DNA of 64,000 nucleotides from Xylophilus rhododendri (lineage in GTDB: Bacteria > Pseudomonadota > Gammaproteobacteria > Burkholderiales > Burkholderiaceae_C): assembly GCF_009906855.1 (NCBI RefSeq), contig NZ_CP047650.1, forward strand, positions 1,984,001 through 2,048,000, given 5' to 3'. The position numbers and the translations under genes were made by a program. Below are positions 59,781 through 64,000 of this stretch, in pieces; position 1 is the first letter of the stretch, and the number at the start of each line of letters is the position of its first letter. Below the pieces are notes generated by a model, which was not told the origin of the DNA, searched no databases, and was given only the letters and a program-made list of their open reading frames with translations.

Positions 59781-60242
59781 TTATTTGGGCCGGTAACGGG
59801 CCACGCGTGCGGCGCCCGACAGGACTTTGCCGCGCACGCCGGCGCGCGCCTTGTACCACTGCGGCGTGGCACCGCGCTTGACGCGCCAGTTCTTGCCCGG
59901 ATGCCGGTATTGCGGCGGCACCGGCTCCACATGGGTGCTGGGCGGCGCGATGCTGTTGGCGCTGTCCTGGCCGCTGTCCCAGGAACTCTGGAACTCGCTG
60001 GCGTGTGTCTGCACCGACTGGTGCACGTCGCGCGCGGCGGACTCGACCGTGTCCTTCATCTTGCGGAGCTCGTCGAGCTCCATGGAACGGTTGACCTCGG
60101 ACTTGACGTCGTTGACATAACGCTGGGCCTTGCCCAGCAGCGTGCCCACGGTGCGCGCCACGCGCGGCAGCTTCTCCGGCCCGATGACGATCAGCGCCAC
60201 CGCGCCGATCAGCGCCATCTTGGAAAGACCGATGTCGATCAC
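59781..60242 (-). CDS. tatB: Twin-arginine translocase subunit TatB
   Basis: 153 residues. A single N-terminal helix [20 protein letters not shown], then an amphipathic helix and a long tail with [20 protein letters not shown], quoted to 20 residues, which is typical of Comamonadaceae TatB. It starts 34 bp after tatA and is 51 bp from tatC. Confidence 0.95.
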   Translation of the reverse strand: MIDIGLSKMALIGAVALIVIGPEKLPRVARTVGTLLGKAQRYVNDVKSEVNRSMELDELRKMKDTVESAARDVHQSVQTHASEFQSSWDSGQDSANSIAPPSTHVEPVPPQYRHPGKNWRVKRGATPQWYKARAGVRGKVLSGAARVARYRPK

Positions 60243-60276
60243 GGTGCGCGTTCGCCTTCAGCTGCGCCGCGCGGGC

Positions 60277-60525
60277 TCAAGAACGGGTCTTGGTTTCGAC
60301 GTCGATCGGCGCCTTGTCGGCCGCCGCGGGCGTGTGCGCCACATGCGCCGAGGACGGCGGGACCGCGGGCGATGCCGGATCGGCCGAGCCGTCCTTCATG
60401 CCGTCCTTGAAGCCCTTGACGGCGCCGCCGAGGTCCGAGCCCATGTTCTTGAGCTTCTTGGTGCCGAACACCATCACCACGATCAGCAGCACGATCAGCC
60501 AGTGCCAAATGGAAAAAGAACCCAT
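60277..60525 (-). CDS. tatA: Twin-arginine translocase subunit TatA
   Basis: 82 residues. Membrane helix [20 protein letters not shown] followed by the amphipathic [20 protein letters not shown]. TatA forms the pore part. AGGAG lies before ATG 60525. First gene of tatABC, probably with its own promoter 25-51 bp upstream. Confidence 0.96.
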   Translation of the reverse strand: MGSFSIWHWLIVLLIVVMVFGTKKLKNMGSDLGGAVKGFKDGMKDGSADPASPAVPPSSAHVAHTPAAADKAPIDVETKTRS

Positions 60526-60549
60526 GGATATCTCCTAACGATGTCTGCG

Positions 60550-60576
60550 ATTCTAGGCCCGCCAAAAGGCCCTCAA
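60550..60576 (-). promoter_or_regulatory. Candidate promoter for tatABC
   Basis: On the minus strand, TTGAGG (60576-60571) and TAGAAT (60555-60550) are 15 bp apart. The spacing is shorter than ideal. It lies in the gap between the HIT gene and tatA. Confidence 0.4.
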
Positions 60577-60583
60577 AACCGAA

Positions 60584-60958
60584 TTAGCCACGCGACCAGG
60601 GCCGTTTACCGCCCATGACATGCACATGCAGGTGGTGCACCTCCTGGCCGCCCTCGGCGCCGGTGTTCACCATGACCCGGAAACCACCTTCGGGATAGGG
60701 GTTGCAGCCCTGCTCCAGCGCCAGTTTCGGCGCCAGCAGCATGATGCGGCCGAGCAGCGCGCCATCCGCCTCGGTGGCCTGGGCCAGCGAAGGGATGTGC
60801 GCCTTGGGCACGATCATGAAATGCACCGGCGCGGCCGGATGGATGTCGTGGAAGGCGAAGAGTTCCTCGTCCTCGTAGACCTTCTTCGACGGAATCTGGC
60901 CGGCGATGATCTTGCAGAAGATGCAGTCCGGATCGTGGCGTGCAAGGGTGGCGCTCAT
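60584..60958 (-). CDS. HIT-family nucleotide hydrolase (HinT-like)
   Basis: 124 residues. N-terminal CIFCKIIAGQIPSKKVYEDE, AFHDIHPAAPVHFMIVPK and the histidine triad HHLHVHVMGG. HinT-like enzymes hydrolyse purine phosphoramidates. ATG at 60958 (MSATLARHDP). It is downstream of the membrane-protein gene in the his cluster, with a 5-bp gap. Confidence 0.93.
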   Translation of the reverse strand: MSATLARHDPDCIFCKIIAGQIPSKKVYEDEELFAFHDIHPAAPVHFMIVPKAHIPSLAQATEADGALLGRIMLLAPKLALEQGCNPYPEGGFRVMVNTGAEGGQEVHHLHVHVMGGKRPWSRG

Positions 60959-60963
60959 TTTTT

Positions 60964-61329
60964 TCAGACGTCCATGGCCTGGCGGCGGTTCATGCGGACC
61001 ATGCCGAGCAGGATGCGGTAGAGGAACCACAGCGAGATCAGCGTCCAGGCGATCCAGCCGGGGATGAAGAACAGCAGCCACAGCCACGAAGTGAGCAGGT
61101 AGAGCGCGCCGCACCACAGCACCGAGCGCAGGCGCCAGCGGTAGTGCGATTCCTGCCAGGTGCCGGCGGCGTCGCCGCGCTTGACCAGGTCGATCACCAG
61201 GGCGATCAGCAGCAGCGTGATCGAAGCCTGCGCGCCCGGCACCACCGCGGCCACGGCCACGATCAGGTGCAGGACGTAGCTGACCCAGCCGAAGGTGGCC
61301 AGGCTGTCGTCGGTGGTGGTTTCGGCCAT
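60964..61329 (-). CDS. Small integral membrane protein (DUF4870-like)
   Basis: 121 residues with three or four hydrophobic helices. It begins MAETTTDDSLATFGWVSYVL, then basic and aromatic residues HYRWRLRSVLWCGALYLL and the C-terminal WFLYRILLGMVRMNRRQAM. It resembles DUF4870-type proteins. Commonly found between hisE and the HIT gene in Burkholderiales; no known function. It lies 4 bp after hisE. Confidence 0.82.
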   Translation of the reverse strand: MAETTTDDSLATFGWVSYVLHLIVAVAAVVPGAQASITLLLIALVIDLVKRGDAAGTWQESHYRWRLRSVLWCGALYLLTSWLWLLFFIPGWIAWTLISLWFLYRILLGMVRMNRRQAMDV

Positions 61330-61333
61330 GGCT

Positions 61334-61729
61334 TTAACGTGCGCCTTCCGCGGCCTCGCGGGCCACGGCCTTGCGCAGGGATTTTTCCTCGATGCCGCTG
61401 GTGCCTTCGCGGCGCGCCAGTTCCTGGATCACGTCGGCCGGCGTCAGGCCGTAGTGGGCCAGCGCCACCATGCAGTGGAACCACAGGTCGGCCACCTCGT
61501 AGACGACCTTGCTGCGGTCGCCGCCGTGGTCGGCATCCTTGGCGGCCAGCACCACCTCGGTGGCTTCCTCGCCGATCTTCTTCAGGAAGGCGTCCGGGCC
61601 CTTGTGCAGCAGGCGGGCGACGTAGCTGCTGTCCGGATCGCCGCCGCGCGCGGGCAGGCGGCTTTCGATGATCTGGGCCAGCCGGGCCAGGACTTCGGCC
61701 TGGGGTGCGTTGTCTTGCGTCGTGCTCAT
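61334..61729 (-). CDS. hisE: Phosphoribosyl-ATP pyrophosphatase
   Basis: 131 residues. HisE removes pyrophosphate from phosphoribosyl-ATP in histidine synthesis. MazG-like helices: [31 protein letters not shown] and [23 protein letters not shown] 61729 overlaps the hisI stop (4 bp). Separate hisI and hisE genes are normal in betaproteobacteria. Confidence 0.96.
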   Translation of the reverse strand: MSTTQDNAPQAEVLARLAQIIESRLPARGGDPDSSYVARLLHKGPDAFLKKIGEEATEVVLAAKDADHGGDRSKVVYEVADLWFHCMVALAHYGLTPADVIQELARREGTSGIEEKSLRKAVAREAAEGAR

Positions 61730-62115
61730 GAGTAGATGGATTCCGGGTCTTTCAGCACCGGATCGACCGGTGTCCAGGCGCCGTCCTTCAGCACGCTGAA
61801 AAAGCAGCTGTGGCGGCCGGTGTGGCAGGCGATGCCGGGCTCGTGGCCGAGTTGCGTGACCTTGAGCAGCACCACGTCGTTGTCGCAGTCGAGCCGGATC
61901 TCGTGCACCTGCTGCACATGGCCGGATTCCTCGCCCTTGAACCACAGGCGCTGGCGCGAGCGGCTGTAGTAGACGCCCCGGCCCAGCTCGGCGGTCTTTT
62001 CCAGCGCCTCGCGGTTCATCCAGGCGAACATCAGCACGTCGTTGCTGCCCTGCTCCTGCGCGATGACGGGGACCAGGCCCTGCGCATCCCATTTGACTTC
62101 GTCTAACCAATTCAT
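61726..62115 (-). CDS. hisI: Phosphoribosyl-AMP cyclohydrolase
   Basis: 129 residues. HisI opens the adenine ring of PR-AMP. Zinc/Mg motifs: [17 protein letters not shown] and [11 protein letters not shown]. The start [14 protein letters not shown] is typical. No ribosome-binding site precedes the ATG; CATAAT (62128-62123 on the minus strand) lies only 7 nt upstream, so the mRNA may be leaderless. A dispersed repeat separates it from hisF. Confidence 0.95.
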   Translation of the reverse strand: MNWLDEVKWDAQGLVPVIAQEQGSNDVLMFAWMNREALEKTAELGRGVYYSRSRQRLWFKGEESGHVQQVHEIRLDCDNDVVLLKVTQLGHEPGIACHTGRHSCFFSVLKDGAWTPVDPVLKDPESIYS

Positions 62116-62129
62116 TTAATGATTATGGC

Positions 62130-62262
62130 TCGCCCCCAGGCTTGCCCACTTCGTGTGGCCGCCAACCCCCTACCGGGGGCGCCGGGCTGCTCGGCATAGC
62201 CTCGCCACCACGGCCCTGAGGCAGTCGGCCTAGCTTCGCTGTGCCTCCCAGCGGCGGTTTGC
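62130..62262. repeat. GC-rich intergenic repeat, copy B
   Basis: Non-coding stretch between hisF and hisI with CTTCGTGTGGCCGCCA, a CCCCC/GGGGG hairpin around 62168-62180, and GTCGGCCTAGCTTCGCTG. It shares its first part with copy A at 17694-17790. It interrupts the his operon and might end or punctuate the hisF transcript. Confidence 0.5.
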
Positions 62263-63042
62263 TCAGAGCCGGATCGGGATGCCCCGCGCGGCCATGGCCG
62301 TCTTGGCCTCGCCCACGGTGTGCTGGCCGTAGTGGAAGATGCTGGCCGCCAGCACCGCGTCGGCGCCGCCCTGCTGCACGCCGTCGGCCAGGTGTTCCAG
62401 GTTGCCGACGCCGCCGGAGGCGATCACCGGCACCGGCACCGCGTCGCTGACGGCGCGGGTCAGCGCCAGATCGAAACCGATCTTGGTGCCGTCGCGGTCC
62501 ATGCTGGTCAGCAGGATCTCGCCAGCGCCGCGGCGCGCCATCTCGGTGGCCCAGGCGACGGCGTCCATGCCGGTGTTCTTGCGGCCGCCGTGGCTGTAGA
62601 CGTCCCAGCCGGGGCCGCGCGCGATCTCGTCCTCGCCGCTGCGGCGCTTGGCGTCGATGGCCACCACGATGCACTGGGCCCCGTAGCGGGCCGAGGCATC
62701 CTCGATCACCTGCGGATTGGCGATGGCGGCGGAGTTGAAGCTGGTCTTGTCGGCGCCGGCGTTGAGCAGGCGGCGCACGTCGTCCACGGTGCGCACGCCG
62801 CCACCGACGGTCAAGGGGATGAAGACCTGCGAGGCGACCGCCTCGATGATCGGCAGGATCAGGTCGCGGCCGTCGCTGGTGGCGGTGATGTCGAGGAAGG
62901 TCAGCTCGTCGGCGCCCTGCAGGTTGTAGCGGGCGGCGATTTCCACCGGGTCGCCGGCATCGCGCAGTTCCAGGAAATTGACGCCCTTGACGACGCGCCC
63001 TCCGGTGACGTCGAGGCAGGGAATGATGCGTTTGGCGAGCAT
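62263..63042 (-). CDS. hisF: Imidazole glycerol phosphate synthase, cyclase subunit
   Basis: 259 residues. HisF with HisH makes IGP and AICAR. TIM-barrel motifs: [20 protein letters not shown] (catalytic Asp in CLDV), [26 protein letters not shown] and [13 protein letters not shown]. Length is normal. The ATG at 63042 is the conserved start. Confidence 0.97.
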   Translation of the reverse strand: MLAKRIIPCLDVTGGRVVKGVNFLELRDAGDPVEIAARYNLQGADELTFLDITATSDGRDLILPIIEAVASQVFIPLTVGGGVRTVDDVRRLLNAGADKTSFNSAAIANPQVIEDASARYGAQCIVVAIDAKRRSGEDEIARGPGWDVYSHGGRKNTGMDAVAWATEMARRGAGEILLTSMDRDGTKIGFDLALTRAVSDAVPVPVIASGGVGNLEHLADGVQQGGADAVLAASIFHYGQHTVGEAKTAMAARGIPIRL

Positions 63043-63071
63043 GGGAAAAGGTTCAGGGGCCGTTCGGCCGT

Positions 63072-63920
63072 TCAGGCCGGGACGACGGAAAGCTTCTGGG
63101 CGCCGGCCCAGACCTCGCCGGGCGCCACGCGCACCGGCGTGTCGACCACGGCGGCCTCCACGCACAGCATCTGGCGGTAGCCGTCGGCCGGCATCTGGGC
63201 GAGCTTGGCGCAGAGTTCGGCGCCGGGGTTCCAGACGGTGGTCTGGGCGTAGACCGGGTCCTGCGCGATGGACAGCCGGCCCAGGCCGTCGGCCAGGGTC
63301 AGCGGCGCGGGCGCGGCTTCGTAGACACGGTCGGTCTGGCCCTGGATGGCCAGCGCGGCGCCGGATGGCAGCGGCGCGGGATGGGTGTCGGTGACGGCGT
63401 CCCAGTAAGGCAGGCCGCCCAGGCCGTGCAGGCGCACCGCATCGATGTCGTCGATGCGCAGATAAGTGTGCAGCGCCATGGTGAACGCGAAGGCCTCGCG
63501 GCCGGTGTTCTCCACCATCAGGCCGATGGTGAGCGACTGCGGCGCCAGGCCCACCTCGATGCGGGCATTGAAGGCATGCGGCCACATCGCGCGGGTGGCT
63601 TCGCTGTCGCGCAGGGCCAGCACCACGGTATGGTCGTCGCCGGCCTCGGGCACCGGGCTCCAGGCCAGGTTGCGCACGAAGCCGTGCTTGGGCAGTGGGC
63701 CGCGTTCGTTGAACTGCGGCCAGCACACCGGCACGCCGCCGCGGATCGCGGCCTGGCCGTCGAACAGGGCTTCGGGGCTGAGATAGAGCCGCTCGGGTCC
63801 GCCGGCCGGTGTCCAGGACAGCACCTGCGCGCCGTGCAGCGCCACGATGGCGCGGTCGCCCTCGGGCAGGCTCAGCTCGATGGCGGGCTGGCCGTGGAAG
63901 GTGATGTTGCTGGACGCCAT
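63072..63920 (-). CDS. Hexose-6-phosphate mutarotase-like (YeaD) aldose epimerase
   Basis: 282 residues, a galactose-mutarotase-like beta-sandwich. Seen: [40 protein letters not shown] (catalytic His), [13 protein letters not shown] and [15 protein letters not shown]. It interconverts anomers of glucose-6-phosphate or similar sugars. It lies 11 bp after hisA and 29 bp before hisF, inside the histidine cluster, where such a gene is unusual. Confidence 0.92.
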   Translation of the reverse strand: MASSNITFHGQPAIELSLPEGDRAIVALHGAQVLSWTPAGGPERLYLSPEALFDGQAAIRGGVPVCWPQFNERGPLPKHGFVRNLAWSPVPEAGDDHTVVLALRDSEATRAMWPHAFNARIEVGLAPQSLTIGLMVENTGREAFAFTMALHTYLRIDDIDAVRLHGLGGLPYWDAVTDTHPAPLPSGAALAIQGQTDRVYEAAPAPLTLADGLGRLSIAQDPVYAQTTVWNPGAELCAKLAQMPADGYRQMLCVEAAVVDTPVRVAPGEVWAGAQKLSVVPA

Positions 63921-63931
63921 GTTCGCCGGTC

Positions 63932-64000
63932 TCAGACCGCCAGTTCGTCGGCGCGAACCTGCGCCGCGGAAAAATCGAGGTCGCCCGAGTAGATCGCCCG
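63932..64000 (-). CDS. hisA: HisA C-terminus, partial (gene enters from outside the window)
   Basis: The last 22 codons and stop, read directly from the reverse strand: [20 protein letters not shown] then AV and TGA. This is the typical end of betaproteobacterial HisA (phosphoribosyl isomerase: GRAIY, LDF, AQ-ADEL). The position upstream of hisF supports it. The rest of the gene is beyond 64000. Confidence 0.75.
   Translation of the reverse strand, partial: RAIYSGDLDFSAAQVRADELAV

Overview
The window looks like a chromosome segment of a high-GC betaproteobacterium of the order Burkholderiales, most likely family Comamonadaceae (Variovorax/Xenophilus/Acidovorax-like). This rests on gene order and protein character: proB-obgE-rpmA-rplU facing ispB, pilB-pilC-pilD-coaE-zapD-yacG, mutT-ATPase-argJ-secA, petABC-sspAB, and his genes next to tatABC. 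No IS element, prophage, integrase or CRISPR array was seen.

Layout. 1-3.6 kb: the 5' part of proB, obgE and ribosomal genes rpmA/rplU on the minus strand, divergent from ispB, then tRNA-Pro. 3.7-10.8 kb: accessory genes, including an RsbQ-like hydrolase overlapping a PAS histidine kinase, a convergent EAL phosphodiesterase, two orphan solute-binding proteins, MgtC, and two small exported proteins. 11-17.7 kb: type IV pilus assembly genes pilB, pilC and pilD, then coaE, zapD and yacG; a frameshifted Gfo/Idh oxidoreductase lies between pilC and pilD on the other strand. 17.8-23.7 kb: mutT, a DUF815-type ATPase, argJ and secA, with dciA divergent. 23.7-30.9 kb: one overlapping minor-pilin operon pilE-fimT-pilV-pilW-pilX-pilY1.

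31-42 kb: a catabolic island. A GAF/PucR-type regulator is divergent from an operon holding an SDR dehydrogenase, a branched-chain-type ABC transporter and a BKACE (DUF849) beta-keto acid cleavage enzyme. A tannase-family lipoprotein esterase follows. The promoter regions of the operon and of the esterase share a three-block sequence with identical spacing over 42 bp (33185-33226 and 40103-40144). This ties them into one putative regulon and is the most interesting signal in the window. A plausible scheme is surface ester hydrolysis, uptake of a beta-hydroxy acid, oxidation by the SDR and cleavage by BKACE.

42-47 kb: an aldo/keto reductase, an SDR and a LysR regulator, tRNA-Thr, a two-repeat Ig-like protein, a small membrane protein and an AT-rich intergenic stretch. 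47-54 kb: sspB/sspA, the cytochrome bc1 complex petCBA, pdxA, a Nif3-like protein and a DegS/HtrA-like protease. 54-59 kb: a second, complete branched-chain amino acid transporter (binding protein, livHMGF). 59-64 kb: tatC, tatB, tatA, a HIT protein, a small membrane protein, hisE, hisI, hisF, a hexose-6-phosphate mutarotase and the last codons of hisA.

All readings come from the sequence by eye and knowledge of the families; no database search was run.
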